Below, piece after piece: positions 55,059-64,000 of a DNA stretch of 64,000 nt. Made by a program: the position numbers and the translations under genes. Position 1 is the first letter of the stretch; every line of letters starts with the position of its first letter. Below the pieces are notes generated by a model, which searched no databases, was not told where the DNA came from, and worked only from the letters and a program-made list of their open reading frames with translations. This stretch comes from Croceivirga sp. GTDB lineage: Bacteria; Bacteroidota; Bacteroidia; Flavobacteriales; Flavobacteriaceae. The stretch lies in the NCBI GenBank assembly GCA_028284935.1, contig JANQQQ010000008.1, positions 62,001 to 126,000 on the forward strand. The letters are read 5' to 3'.

Positions 55059-57071
55059 CTAAATTACATCATCCAGAAGCTTGTCATCCACTAAATGTGG
55101 TAAAGTAACCTTTAGTTGTGGTGTCCGCTCCATTTCACGTTTTATGGCAAAAATGGATTCATGGTTCCTGGCCCAACTTCTGCGGGCAATACCATTATTA
55201 ACATCATAGAACAATAGTTGTTTTAAATGGGAAGAAGCCGCTTCCGTACCATCCAGGAGCATACCGAACCCTCCGTTAATGACCTCACCCCAGCCCACAC
55301 CTCCACCATTATGTATGGAAACCCAAGTGGCACCCCTAAAACTGTCGCCAATAACATTGTGTATGGCCATATCTGAGGTAAATTGACTTCCATCATAAAT
55401 GTTACTGGTTTCACGGAATGGGGAATCCGTTCCGCTCACATCATGATGGTCTCGACCTAACACGATAGGTTTTGAAATATCACCTTTGGCAATAGCCTTG
55501 TTGAAAGCTTCGGCTATCTTGATGCGGCCTTCCGCATCCGCATATAATATTCTGGCCTGTGACCCTACCACCAATTGATTTTCTTGAGCTTGTTCGATCC
55601 AAGAAATATTGTCCTGCATCTGTTGTTGGATTTCTTCGGGCGCCATGGATTTGATTTCCTTTAGTACGGCCAGGGCAATGTCATCTGTTTTTTTGAGGTC
55701 TTTGGGATTTCCAGAAGTACATACCCATCGGAAAGGCCCAAACCCATAGTCAAAGCACATGGGTCCCAGGATATCCTGCACATAGGAAGGATACTTAAAA
55801 TCCCTGCCGTTTCTAGCCTTTATATCCGCTCCGGCTCGAGAGGCTTCCAGTAAAAAGGCATTCCCATAATCAAAAAAATAGGTGCCATTAGCAGCATGTT
55901 TATTGATGGCGTCCACCTGTCTTCGCAAAGAATTCCGTACTTCTTCCTTAAATCTTTTGGGGTCGTCCACCATGAGTTGGTTGGCTTCTTCAAAACTCAA
56001 GCCAACCGGGTAATACCCTCCAGCCCATGGATTGTGCAAGGAGGTTTGGTCGGAACCTAAATGCACAAAAATGTTTTCCTCATGGAATCGTTCCCAAACA
56101 TCGACGACGTTTCCAACAAAGGCGATGGAAACCACATCCCTTTTTTCCGCAGCTCTTTTAACCCGAAGGATTAAGTCTTCCATGGAGCCAATCAGCTCAT
56201 CCACCCAGCCCTGTTCATAGCGCTTTTGCGCTGCGTTGGGATTTACTTCGGCACAAACAGTAATACATTGGGCAATGTTACCCGCCTTTGGTTGGGCTCC
56301 GCTCATGCCTCCCAATCCCGCCGTTAAAAACAATTTACCCTTGGCGGTCTCCCCCTTTTTTAGCACTTTTCTAAAAGCGTTCATTACTGTTATCGTAGTG
56401 CCGTGGACAATGCCCTGAGGTCCAATGTACATATAGGAACCTGCCGTCATCTGACCATATTGGGTAACTCCAAGGGCATTGTATTTTTCCCAGTCATCGG
56501 GTTTGGAGTAATTGGGAATCATCATGCCGTTGGTCACAACTACCCTAGGTGCTGCCTTGGAGGAGGGGAAAAGTCCCATGGGATGCCCTGAATACATGTG
56601 TAAGGTCTGATTTTCGGTCATTTCTGCCAAATACTGCATCGTGAGCAGATACTGTGCCCAATTTTGAAATACGGCGCCATTGCCGCCATAGGTAATCAAT
56701 TCCTCTGGATGTTGTGCCACTGCCGGATCTAAATTGTTTTGAATCATTAGCATAATGGCGGCAGCCTTTGGTGTCTTGGCAGGATACGCTTCAATTGGTC
56801 TTGCATGCATTGCATATTCCGGTTGGAAACGAAACATATAGATGCGACCGTATTCCCTTAATTCTTGTGCAAATTCATTAGCCAGCTCTTTATGCCATGC
56901 TTTTGGGAAGTACCGAAGGGCATTGCGGACCGCCAATTTTTTCTCCTCCTTCGAAAGAATATCCTTTCGTTTGGGAGCAGGGTTTCCCCCTTGGGGATAG
57001 GGGCGTTTAGGGGGCAAATCTTTTGGAATGCCCTGAAGGATAAGTTCTTTAATGTCTTTTTGCTTGTTCAT
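55059..57071 (-). CDS. hutU: Urocanate hydratase
   Basis: The 670-aa protein is similar to the longer urocanase type of Bacteroidetes; the classical proteobacterial enzyme is about 560 aa. It carries family sequence such as TYGGNGAVFQNWAQY, YSGHPMGLFPS, GPQGIVHGTTITV, AGLGGMSGAQPKA and HNGGGVGWGEVINGGFGM. It converts urocanate to imidazolone propionate using tightly bound NAD+. It is third in the hut operon, 49 bases after hutI and 4 bases before hutG. Confidence 0.95.
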   Translation of the reverse strand: MNKQKDIKELILQGIPKDLPPKRPYPQGGNPAPKRKDILSKEEKKLAVRNALRYFPKAWHKELANEFAQELREYGRIYMFRFQPEYAMHARPIEAYPAKTPKAAAIMLMIQNNLDPAVAQHPEELITYGGNGAVFQNWAQYLLTMQYLAEMTENQTLHMYSGHPMGLFPSSKAAPRVVVTNGMMIPNYSKPDDWEKYNALGVTQYGQMTAGSYMYIGPQGIVHGTTITVMNAFRKVLKKGETAKGKLFLTAGLGGMSGAQPKAGNIAQCITVCAEVNPNAAQKRYEQGWVDELIGSMEDLILRVKRAAEKRDVVSIAFVGNVVDVWERFHEENIFVHLGSDQTSLHNPWAGGYYPVGLSFEEANQLMVDDPKRFKEEVRNSLRRQVDAINKHAANGTYFFDYGNAFLLEASRAGADIKARNGRDFKYPSYVQDILGPMCFDYGFGPFRWVCTSGNPKDLKKTDDIALAVLKEIKSMAPEEIQQQMQDNISWIEQAQENQLVVGSQARILYADAEGRIKIAEAFNKAIAKGDISKPIVLGRDHHDVSGTDSPFRETSNIYDGSQFTSDMAIHNVIGDSFRGATWVSIHNGGGVGWGEVINGGFGMLLDGTEAASSHLKQLLFYDVNNGIARRSWARNHESIFAIKREMERTPQLKVTLPHLVDDKLLDDVI

Positions 57072-57120
57072 ACGTACTTTTTTGATCCCCTTTTTAAGAA
57101 AGCGGGAGTGAACCCTCCTC

Positions 57121-58359
57121 TCAATAAGGGTGAGGAGCTACATGTTTCCCATTTTTAAAAATCATGGACGGTCGCAATTGGCCTTGGTGGTAGGTGATTT
57201 CTTGATAATTGTTGGTGGGGAATACCACAAAATCAGCGACGTTGCCCGTTTTCAAACAACCTCTGTCATGCAAGTTCAGGGCTTTTGCCGCTCTAAAGGT
57301 GATTCCGGACAACACCTCGGCATTCGATAGTTTTTCAAAAGTGCCCAAAATACTGGCTTGTGTTAGCAAATCTCCCATTGGGGCCGAACCGGGATTGTGA
57401 TCACTGGCAATGGCCAAAGCTCCACCTAAATCTAGAATGTTGCGTGCTGGTGTAAAATCACATCCCAAACCTATGGAAGCCCCTGGAAGTGCAACCGAAA
57501 TGGTATTGCTTTTTGCCAAATTCACAATCTCTTTTTCCCCACTTGCTTCCAAGTGGTCTGCGCTTATGGCCCCATAGTCGATAGCTGTCTGACTGCCACT
57601 TGTGGTAAACTGGTCCGCATGGACCGTAAGATCAAATCCGTAACTTTTTGCAGCCTTAAAATAGGGAGCGATTTCTTCCGCAGAAAAGGCACTATCTTCA
57701 ATAAAGGCGTCGATACGATTGGCAAGACCTTCTGATTTCAGTAGGGGAAATAGTTGATTTGATATTTCTTCCAAATAAGAGGTTGAAGAACCCGACCAGT
57801 CTTTAGGCTTCATATGTGCAGCCAAGCAGGTGGGGACAATATCTTGGGTAACCGCTTCAGAGGCTTTCTTGATGGCCCTGAGCATTTTTAGTTCTTCATC
57901 CACGGACAATCCATAACCGCTTTTAATTTCAAGTGTGGTAATTCCGTTATTTAAATGGACTTTACTCCTTTGTATCACCCCCTTTAGCAATTCTTCTTCG
58001 GTTGCTTGCCTTGTTTTGGTGACCGTGTCCCAAATTCCACCTCCTGCTTTTGCAATTTCCAAGTATGTTTTTCCAGCATTGCGCATCGCATAGTCCTTGG
58101 CACGTGACCCACCAAAACAGATATGGGTGTGGGCATCTATAAAACCTGGCAAGCACACAGCATCGCCTTCTACGTATTCAATGGTATCGGCTTCCTTTTC
58201 CAAGTCACTGAAAATACCAACCTTGTGGATTTTCCCTTGAGAGACCAAAATAGCGGCATTCGGAATGATTTGAAGCGCTTCATCCTTTAGGGCGCCCTTC
58301 AGCGGCAATCCTGATAGGGGAAGTAATTGGATAAATGGACCGATAAGTGTTTTTTCCAT
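57121..58359 (-). CDS. hutI: Imidazolonepropionase
   Basis: 412 aa from the ATG at 58359 (MEKTLIGPFIQLLPLSG); the longer frame to 58431 overlaps hutH and is unlikely. Amidohydrolase metal motif DAHTHICFGG, then GYGLSVDEELKML, PTCLAAHMKP, VHADQFT and ASDHNPGSAP. It hydrolyses 4-imidazolone-5-propionate to N-formimidoyl-glutamate. It begins 1 base after the hutH stop. Confidence 0.94.
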   Translation of the reverse strand: MEKTLIGPFIQLLPLSGLPLKGALKDEALQIIPNAAILVSQGKIHKVGIFSDLEKEADTIEYVEGDAVCLPGFIDAHTHICFGGSRAKDYAMRNAGKTYLEIAKAGGGIWDTVTKTRQATEEELLKGVIQRSKVHLNNGITTLEIKSGYGLSVDEELKMLRAIKKASEAVTQDIVPTCLAAHMKPKDWSGSSTSYLEEISNQLFPLLKSEGLANRIDAFIEDSAFSAEEIAPYFKAAKSYGFDLTVHADQFTTSGSQTAIDYGAISADHLEASGEKEIVNLAKSNTISVALPGASIGLGCDFTPARNILDLGGALAIASDHNPGSAPMGDLLTQASILGTFEKLSNAEVLSGITFRAAKALNLHDRGCLKTGNVADFVVFPTNNYQEITYHQGQLRPSMIFKNGKHVAPHPY

Positions 58360-58360
58360 T

Positions 58361-59935
58361 TCAATAGATTTCAAATGCTTCGCGGTGTAACGTACCCCAT
58401 GTAATGTTGTTATCCAGCATGGTGCGGTCAATCAGTTGTGGTATCTCACCACTTTGGATAATCGTCAAAGCGACTTCTATGTCGTCTGCAAACACCCGGT
58501 CTTCGTCGGCAAAAGGTACTTTGGTTCTAAGATGTTGATGAACTTCATCCAACAATACGCCCGATTTTAAGGGTTTTCTAAATTCAAAAGCTTGGGCAGC
58601 GGTCAACAGCTCAATGGCCAAGATTTTCTCAACATTATTTATGATTCGTAACGCTTTTCGACCACTAATGGATCCCATGCTTACATGGTCCTCCTGCCCC
58701 AAGGAAGTAGGAATACTATCTGCGCTTGCAGGATAACATAGGGTTTTGTTTTCACTGGCCAATGCGGCTGAGGTGTATTGAAGAATCATATAACCAGAAT
58801 TTATTCCTGTGTCCTTCATTAATAATTGTGGTACGCCATGTCCCCCTTCCAATGCCAGATAAATACGCCTATCGGAAATATTGCCCAGTTCGGAACATGC
58901 CAATGCGGCATAATCCAAGGCCATGGCCAATGGCTGTCCATGAAAATTACCGCCACTTATCGCTTGGTTTTCATCAATGATAACTGGGTTATCGGTAACC
59001 GCGTTCAATTCAATTTCCACCAATTCCTTAAGGTGTAACCAAGTATTTCTGGATGCCCCGTGAACTTGGGGAATACATCGCAGGGAATAAGGGTCTTGCA
59101 CGCGGTCACAATCCAGATGGTCTTCAAGGATTTCGGAACCTTGCAAGAGTGTTCTTATGCGACCTGCCACATGTTGATTTCCCTTAAAAGGACGTAGTTC
59201 GTGCAGTTTTTCATTAAAGGGGCTTATGGAGCCTTGTAACCCCTCCAACATCATGGCTCCAATAATATCGGCTTGTCTCAGGCAGTTGTACATTTTTTCC
59301 AAAACCTTAATGGCGTGTGCGAGAATGAACTGTGTTCCATTTATGAGTGCCAAACCCTCTTTCGGGCCAAGTGCTATGGGCGTCAGACCGGTTTTTTCAA
59401 AAAGCTGGGCTGTTGGGATAATAGTACCCTTAAATTTCACCTTACCCAATCCCAACAATGGAAGAAACAAGTGGGCCAGTGGTGCCAAATCCCCTGAGGC
59501 GCCTACGGAACCTTGACGGGGCACCAGTGGTACGGCATCATGTTCAATATGCCAGAGTATTCGTTCTATAGTAGACCATCCTATTCCGGAATGCCCTTTG
59601 GCTAAAGCTTGCACTTTAAGAATCATCATAAGTTTGGCCAATTCCGTATCGATGGGTTCACCAACCCCTACGCTATGACTTTTTAGAATGTTGGACTGCA
59701 ATATCCTGGTTTCTTCTTTTGAAATGGAAGTAGTACATAGGGGCCCAAATCCGGTGTTGATTCCATAGACGGGCTCTCCTTTTTCTACCATGTGCGTTAC
59801 ATGGGAGGCACTCCGTTCAATTAAGGTACGTGTGGATTCGGTGAGTATTCCATTGAGCTCGCCCCTTGCAATAGCGATTGCTTTTTTGGAGGTCAAGTGA
59901 TGCTCCCCGAAAAAAAATGAGTGGTTAGACTGCAT
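58361..59935 (-). CDS. hutH: Histidine ammonia-lyase
   Basis: The 524-aa protein has the self-forming MIO cofactor tripeptide Ala146-Ser147-Gly148 in GSVGASGDLAPLAHL. Other family motifs are YGINTGFGPL, GLALINGTQF, SLRCIPQVHGASR and NFHGQPLAMALD. It deaminates L-histidine to urocanate. It is first in the operon hutH-hutI-hutU-hutG. The divergent region to 60020 is short (84 bases) and carries the promoter for both directions. Confidence 0.95.
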   Translation of the reverse strand: MQSNHSFFFGEHHLTSKKAIAIARGELNGILTESTRTLIERSASHVTHMVEKGEPVYGINTGFGPLCTTSISKEETRILQSNILKSHSVGVGEPIDTELAKLMMILKVQALAKGHSGIGWSTIERILWHIEHDAVPLVPRQGSVGASGDLAPLAHLFLPLLGLGKVKFKGTIIPTAQLFEKTGLTPIALGPKEGLALINGTQFILAHAIKVLEKMYNCLRQADIIGAMMLEGLQGSISPFNEKLHELRPFKGNQHVAGRIRTLLQGSEILEDHLDCDRVQDPYSLRCIPQVHGASRNTWLHLKELVEIELNAVTDNPVIIDENQAISGGNFHGQPLAMALDYAALACSELGNISDRRIYLALEGGHGVPQLLMKDTGINSGYMILQYTSAALASENKTLCYPASADSIPTSLGQEDHVSMGSISGRKALRIINNVEKILAIELLTAAQAFEFRKPLKSGVLLDEVHQHLRTKVPFADEDRVFADDIEVALTIIQSGEIPQLIDRTMLDNNITWGTLHREAFEIY

Positions 59936-60019
59936 TAAGAAAACGTTTTCGTAAAGCGAAAATAGCTTTAAAGTTTTATTTTCAACTTAAATTTAATTCA
60001 ATAAACTATTTCTCGTTTT

Positions 60020-60577
60020 ATGGACATTTTTGAATTGATTCAGCGCAGACGTTCAGTTTTTCCGGTTCAGTATATTGATAAGCCAATTGACAAAGAAATC
60101 ATTGAAAAGTTATTGGAGGCTGCAAATTGGGCTCCCACCCATCGGAAGACGGAACCTTGGCGTTTCAAAGTATTGTTGGGTAACTCAAAAGACGCATTGG
60201 GAACTTTTCTCGCCAATAAATATCAAGAGGTTGAAGAACGACCAAAAAAAATAAAAATTAAAAAGCTCCTTGAAAACCCTTCAAGAGCAGGTGCAATTAT
60301 TGCCATTTGCATGCAACGCGACCCTAAGGAAAGCTTGCCTGAATGGGAAGAACTGGCTGCTACGGCCATGGCCGTTCAAAACATGTGGCTATGCTGTACG
60401 GAAATGGATTTGGGGTGTTACTGGAGTTCACCAGGATTGATAAAGTATATGGATGAGTTTTTTGACTTCAATGATGGGGAAAAATGTTTGGGCTTTTTTT
60501 ATTTGGGATATTATGACGAAGAACTTTCTGAAGGAGTTCGCCAACCGATAGTTGAAAAGGTGGAGTGGATGGAGTAG
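60020..60577 (+). CDS. Nitroreductase-family flavoprotein
   Basis: The 185-aa protein starts with FELIQRRRSVFPVQ, the FMN-phosphate Arg cluster, followed by LLEAANWAPTHRKTEPWRF. LAATAMAVQNMWLCCTEMDLGCYWSSP and CLGFFYLGY complete the fold. It is a compact member, probably a homodimer using NAD(P)H to reduce quinone-like or nitro substrates; the real substrate is unknown. It is divergent from hutH and converges with the DUF456 gene, 6 bases apart. Confidence 0.9.
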   Translation: MDIFELIQRRRSVFPVQYIDKPIDKEIIEKLLEAANWAPTHRKTEPWRFKVLLGNSKDALGTFLANKYQEVEERPKKIKIKKLLENPSRAGAIIAICMQRDPKESLPEWEELAATAMAVQNMWLCCTEMDLGCYWSSPGLIKYMDEFFDFNDGEKCLGFFYLGYYDEELSEGVRQPIVEKVEWME

Positions 60578-60583
60578 TGGGGA

Positions 60584-61123
60584 TTAAAAAGGATTGAGGG
60601 CCGAAGCATGTTCTACGGACTTCCAAATAAACAATCCAGCGTAGACCACGGCGATCAGAAATTTTAAAAAAGTACCCGTTAAGAACCCAAGAAAGGAACC
60701 GAAAGCGGCTTTCCATGCCCTTTTTTGGTCTGATGCATTATTTGAAAGTTCTCCGACCAAGGCACCGACAAATGGCCAAACAATAATACCTAAAGGACCT
60801 AAAACAGGGAAGAAAATAGCGACCAACAATCCAATAATACTGCCCCACATACCAGCTTTGCTGCCGCCAAACCTTTTTGTCCCAGCTGCTGGAATGATAT
60901 AATCCATTACGGTCACCAAAAGGGCAATCGCCAAAGTGATTCCCAAAAACCACCAATTATCAGGTACGGCTTTTGTGAGGTGGAGCAATAAAAGCCCAAT
61001 CCAACTGATCGGGGGTCCTGGGAGTACAGGCAAGAAACTACCCAATATGCCCACGAGCATTAAAACAAAACCTATGATAACGAGTACAATGTCCACAATG
61101 ATACTTCTTTGCTGATTAGACAA
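60584..61123 (-). CDS. DUF456 membrane protein (TTG start)
   Basis: The 179-aa protein has four to five membrane helices (IVLVIIGFVLMLVGILGSFL, WWFLGITLAIALLVTVMDYI, SIIGLLVAIFFPVLGPLGII, FLGFLTGTFLKFLIAVVYAG) and the DUF456 signature PVLPGPPISWIGLLLLH. No in-frame ATG lies upstream, so TTG at 61123 is the likely start. Its function is unknown. Confidence 0.85.
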   Translation of the reverse strand: MSNQQRSIIVDIVLVIIGFVLMLVGILGSFLPVLPGPPISWIGLLLLHLTKAVPDNWWFLGITLAIALLVTVMDYIIPAAGTKRFGGSKAGMWGSIIGLLVAIFFPVLGPLGIIVWPFVGALVGELSNNASDQKRAWKAAFGSFLGFLTGTFLKFLIAVVYAGLFIWKSVEHASALNPF

Positions 61124-61170
61124 ATGTAACCGCTTTTTGTTACAGTAATTTCTTTAACGATTGATTTTAC

Positions 61171-61236
61171 AACTAAAAAATTAGTTTAAACTAAAAATTT
61201 AGTTATATTTGTTTTTATAAAACTAAAAACTTAGTT
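61171..61236 (+). promoter_or_regulatory. Triple BlaI-type operator and promoter
   Basis: Three 16-bp dyads AACTAA-N4-TTAGTT occur at 61171-61186, 61189-61204 and 61221-61236, with spacers AAAA, AAAT and AAAC. A perfect -7 element TATATTTG (61204-61211) lies between the second and third, and the BlaI ATG starts 2 bases after the third. Repressor binding would cover the promoter and block its own gene. Confidence 0.8.
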
Positions 61237-61238
61237 GA

Positions 61239-61601
61239 ATGAAACAGTTGACCAAAGCGGAAGAGGAAGTGATGCACGTCCTATGGAAACTTGAAAAAGC
61301 CAATGTAGCTGCCATCATCGAAGAGCTTCCTGAACCTAAACCTGCTTATAACACCGTCTCCACCATTGTTCGCATTTTAGAGGACAAGGGTTTTGTGGAC
61401 CATGAAAAAGTGGGTAAGGGACACGTTTATTTCCCTTTGTTAAGAAAATCAGACTACAGTAACCAATCCATCAACAAGTTGGTTAACAACTATTTTCAAG
61501 GGTCTTTTCAGAGTATGGTGTCCTTTTTTATGAAGAAAAATGATATCAGCCTCAAGGAATTGGAAGAGATTTTGAACAACATAAAGGAAGAAGAAAAATG
61601 A
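61239..61601 (+). CDS. BlaI/MecI/CopY-family repressor
   Basis: The 120-aa protein has a winged helix at ~1-75 (LTKAEEEVMHVLWKLEKANV, PAYNTVSTIVRILEDKGFVD) and a helical dimerisation domain (SFFMKKNDISLKELEEILNN). Bacteroidota homologues pair with M56 membrane peptidases. The last codons overlap the start of the M56 gene by 4 bases (ATGA), as in bla/mec-type operons. The three dyads directly upstream suggest strong autorepression. Confidence 0.93.
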   Translation: MKQLTKAEEEVMHVLWKLEKANVAAIIEELPEPKPAYNTVSTIVRILEDKGFVDHEKVGKGHVYFPLLRKSDYSNQSINKLVNNYFQGSFQSMVSFFMKKNDISLKELEEILNNIKEEEK

Positions 61602-63406
61602 TACAGTATCTGCTCGAGACCATCGTTTTTCAATTGGCCTTTTTAATGGTCTACGACCTCTTTTTGAAGAAAGAAACTTTTTTCCAATGGAATAGGGTAT
61701 ATCTCCTTGGTACTTTTGTGTTTTCAATGGTCTTGCCATGGATAAAAATTGAGGCGTTGAAAACCACAGTTAAAACGAAAACCTTGGTGTATCCAGAATT
61801 TTTATGGCAATTGGGGGAGGTAAACTTGACCACGAATAGCACAAAAGAAACTTTGTTTTGGGAGTCGCTTAGTGCCTATGAGTGGATTTTTCTTCTCGGT
61901 GCCCTTACCATGACCTTTTTATTCTTGGGGAAACTATACCGTATTAAGAATTTACGCTCCAAAGGTGAGGTGTGCTATCACAAAGGGTTCACCAAGATAA
62001 CGGTCAAAAAGAGTAAGGTGGCCTTTTCATTCTTTAAGCAGGTGTTTTTAGGGGATGCCATTCCATCCAAAAAAGAACCACAAATTTTGGCCCACGAACT
62101 GGTGCATATTAGACAGTGGCATTCGTTGGACTTGCTCTTTTTTGAGTTGATGCGTATTCTCCTATGGTTCAACCCATTAGTCTATGTGTATCAGGGACGA
62201 ATGGCAGCCTTGCATGAATTTATTGCGGATGCCGAAGTAGCTAAAAATGACAAACCTGCACAATATCAAGTACTGCTTTCAGAAGTGTTTAAAACCGAAA
62301 ATTTCAGTTTCGTCAACCAATTTTTTAAAAAATCTTTAATCAAAAAAAGAATCGTCATGCTAACAAAGGAAAAGTCAAAAACTATTTTGCAATTAAAGTA
62401 TTTGCTCTTGGTACCGGTACTATTCGGTATGTTGTTTTACTCGTCCTGTGAAAGGGAAACAAGCAAAGACAATATTATCATTGATTCCATAGAAGTAGGA
62501 GATATCGACAATCTTACACAAGAAGAAGAAATAATGGCGTTTAATACGTTGATTAATCTTTCTGTACAGTCCGAAAATTGGAGCTATGCCATTAGAGATA
62601 AAAATTCGACAATAACATTCAAACAAGGCCAGGAGGGATCTTTTATCACGGGACCAGGAGGTGTGCCAATTAGGGCTACCATGCATATTGAGTCAGAAAT
62701 TCTCGATGAGAATTTTGATTTATTCAAGTTTGATTCATCAAAACCAATACAGATTTTGACAAATGAAGGGCCACAAGTCTTGGTGAATGCTGGAGTGCCA
62801 TTTGGGATGGTAGATAAAGTACCTGTTTTTCCGGGCTGCGAGGGTGCCGTGGACATAAAAGCGTGTTTTATGGAGAAGATACAAACCCATATCCGTAAAC
62901 ATTTTAATTATCCCAAAGAAGCCCAAGACATGGGTATCCAAGGACGTGTGGCGGTGATGTTTACCATTGACAAAAATGGTCAAATCATCAATGTTAAAAA
63001 GCGAGGGCCTCACCAACTATTGGAAAATGAAGTGGAGCGCATCATCAAACGTCTTCCTAAAATGCAACCAGGCAAACATCAGGGTAAGGAGGTCAATGTT
63101 CCATTTTCCATTCCGGTCAATTTTGTATTGTCAGATGGTAGGGATATTAATCTCATTCAGTCGACTTCCAAAGATGAAATAGGGGTTTCAGGCGAGTTGG
63201 TTTTTAGAGAGAATACATCGTTTTATAAGGGGAAAGTAACAGATTCGGAGGGATTAAACCTTCCTGGGGTAACCATAAGTGTAAAGGGCAAGGAAACAGG
63301 TGTAATTTCTGATTTTAAGGGTGATTTTATGATTAAGGTGGAAAAGGGAGATGTACTTAGGTTTGTTTATCCCGGGCTTAAAACCATTGATATGGCAGTC
63401 CAATGA
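61598..63406 (+). CDS. BlaR1-like M56 membrane metallopeptidase with TonB and CarboxypepD-regulatory-like domains
   Basis: 602 aa. N-terminal membrane helices (LLETIVFQLAFLMVYDLFLK, LLGTFVFSMVLPWI, WIFLLGALTMTFLFLGKLY) are followed by the zinc motif HELVH at 166-170 in LAHELVHIRQWHSLDLLFFE. A further membrane helix lies near 270 (LLLVPVLFGMLFY). A TonB C-terminal domain spans ~410-510 (HFNYPKEAQDMGIQGRVAVM, MQPGKHQGKEVNVPF). A CarboxypepD_reg-like beta sandwich ends the protein (GVTISVKGKETGVISDFKGD). It is probably the sensor/protease that cleaves the BlaI partner on a cell-envelope signal. The next gene overlaps its stop (ATGA). Confidence 0.9.
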   Translation: MIQYLLETIVFQLAFLMVYDLFLKKETFFQWNRVYLLGTFVFSMVLPWIKIEALKTTVKTKTLVYPEFLWQLGEVNLTTNSTKETLFWESLSAYEWIFLLGALTMTFLFLGKLYRIKNLRSKGEVCYHKGFTKITVKKSKVAFSFFKQVFLGDAIPSKKEPQILAHELVHIRQWHSLDLLFFELMRILLWFNPLVYVYQGRMAALHEFIADAEVAKNDKPAQYQVLLSEVFKTENFSFVNQFFKKSLIKKRIVMLTKEKSKTILQLKYLLLVPVLFGMLFYSSCERETSKDNIIIDSIEVGDIDNLTQEEEIMAFNTLINLSVQSENWSYAIRDKNSTITFKQGQEGSFITGPGGVPIRATMHIESEILDENFDLFKFDSSKPIQILTNEGPQVLVNAGVPFGMVDKVPVFPGCEGAVDIKACFMEKIQTHIRKHFNYPKEAQDMGIQGRVAVMFTIDKNGQIINVKKRGPHQLLENEVERIIKRLPKMQPGKHQGKEVNVPFSIPVNFVLSDGRDINLIQSTSKDEIGVSGELVFRENTSFYKGKVTDSEGLNLPGVTISVKGKETGVISDFKGDFMIKVEKGDVLRFVYPGLKTIDMAVQ

Positions 63407-64000
63407 TAGGATACTTAAGGTCTGTGTCCTACGTTTTTTCAACGTTTTTATTTTTATCGTTCATTGTAAAAACCGAAGCACAGTCTTCCGATTTATCCAT
63501 TGCCGATAGTCTGTACCGTATTGGCAGCTATACCAAGGCCATAAATACGTATGCCAAGGTGGCCGATGAATATTCAAGTTTGCAAATTGCGCGCAGCTAT
63601 TCCGCATTGGGCAATACCCAAAAAGCCATTGTACAATATGAAGGGCACCTCAAAAATTATCCTAAAAATACATTGGCAAAATTTGAGTTGGGCAAGCTTT
63701 ATGACAAAACAAAAAAACACGAAGCAGCCATTCCTCTATTTAATGCGTTGACGGATACATCGGATGAAAACCCTGAATTTTTTTATTACTTAGGAAAATC
63801 TTTACAGGCCCTCCTTGACTACGAAAACGGCAATAATGCCTTAAAAAGGGCCATCAACATGGACAGTACCCATTTAAAGAGTATTTATTTGCTGGGCAAG
63901 TATTATGTTGGGGTGGAAGAACCGGCCAATGCAATCAATATTATTGAATTGGGGCTGAGGACGGTACCAGATGATGTGGCCTTAATCAACCTTAAGGCAT
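63403..64000 (+). CDS. Secreted TPR-repeat protein (partial, runs off right edge)
   Basis: The ATG at 63403 overlaps the M56 stop. 199 codons are visible. Signal peptide VFSTFLFLSFIVKTEAQSSD, then TPR-like repeats: SIADSLYRIGSYTKAINTYA, ARSYSALGNTQKAIVQYEGH, KFELGKLYDKTKKHEAAIPL and FFYYLGKSLQALLDYENGNN, continuing beyond the edge. As the third gene of the BlaI/M56 operon it is probably a periplasmic partner of the envelope-stress circuit. Confidence 0.88.
   Translation, partial: MIGYLRSVSYVFSTFLFLSFIVKTEAQSSDLSIADSLYRIGSYTKAINTYAKVADEYSSLQIARSYSALGNTQKAIVQYEGHLKNYPKNTLAKFELGKLYDKTKKHEAAIPLFNALTDTSDENPEFFYYLGKSLQALLDYENGNNALKRAINMDSTHLKSIYLLGKYYVGVEEPANAINIIELGLRTVPDDVALINLKA

Noticed and set aside
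1..64000. CRISPR arrays, rRNA and tRNA genes
   Set aside because: No regularly spaced repeats, rRNA sequence or tRNA cloverleaf was recognised by eye on either strand.

Overview
This window is from a Bacteroidota genome, most likely a marine Flavobacteriaceae member. The evidence is TAnnTTTG-type -7 promoter elements, few Shine-Dalgarno sequences, a BlaI plus M56-TonB cassette, Bacteroidetes-type tyrosine recombinases, a flavobacterial-style histidine-utilisation operon and moderately AT-rich DNA. I saw no rRNA, tRNA or CRISPR array.

The left 37 kb is one accessory locus that I cannot match to a described system. It starts with a very large minus-strand gene that runs off the left edge. Its product combines two alpha/beta-hydrolase domains with a C-terminal CHAT (caspase-like) protease domain. 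A small lipoprotein gene and an orphan response regulator follow. Next come a 717-aa protein of unknown fold, an 898-aa polymorphic toxin with an EndoU RNase tip, and two paralogous probable immunity genes. Downstream lies a decaying toxin/immunity array: a RAYT transposase with REP hairpins, an orphan AHH-like toxin tip with its immunity gene, and a second remnant with a paralogous immunity gene. A 21-kb operon follows. It encodes 2048-aa and 2207-aa giant proteins, three tail fibres with S74 autoproteolytic tips and near-identical N-termini, a small phage-like protein, an amidase (endolysin-like), a lipoprotein and two small proteins. No sheath, tube, baseplate or ATPase gene of a contractile system is present in the window.

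A 15-bp element, GATGG-[AT]AAA[AGT]-CC[AC]TC, lies upstream of five transcription units in this locus: the CHAT gene, the lipoprotein, the response regulator, the 717-aa/toxin operon and the giant-protein/fibre operon. In every case it points in the direction of transcription. This suggests the whole locus is one regulon, plausibly under the response regulator.

From 36.8 to 43 kb is a mobile/defence scrap-heap: an intact tyrosine recombinase, a truncated hsdR, an AbiE-like toxin-antitoxin pair, an uncharacterised 362-aa protein and a second recombinase broken by an exact 10-bp tandem duplication.

From 43 to 64 kb the genome looks ordinary. It holds an outer-membrane protein, an erythromycin-esterase-like protein, a membrane AraC regulator, a three-gene Gfo/Idh/MocA + DUF1080 sugar-catabolic set, a formylglycine-generating-enzyme-like lipoprotein, a ROK kinase lacking its zinc cysteines, a candidate structured small RNA, the hutH-hutI-hutU-hutG operon, a nitroreductase, a DUF456 protein, and a BlaI/M56 signalling pair followed by a TPR protein cut by the right edge.
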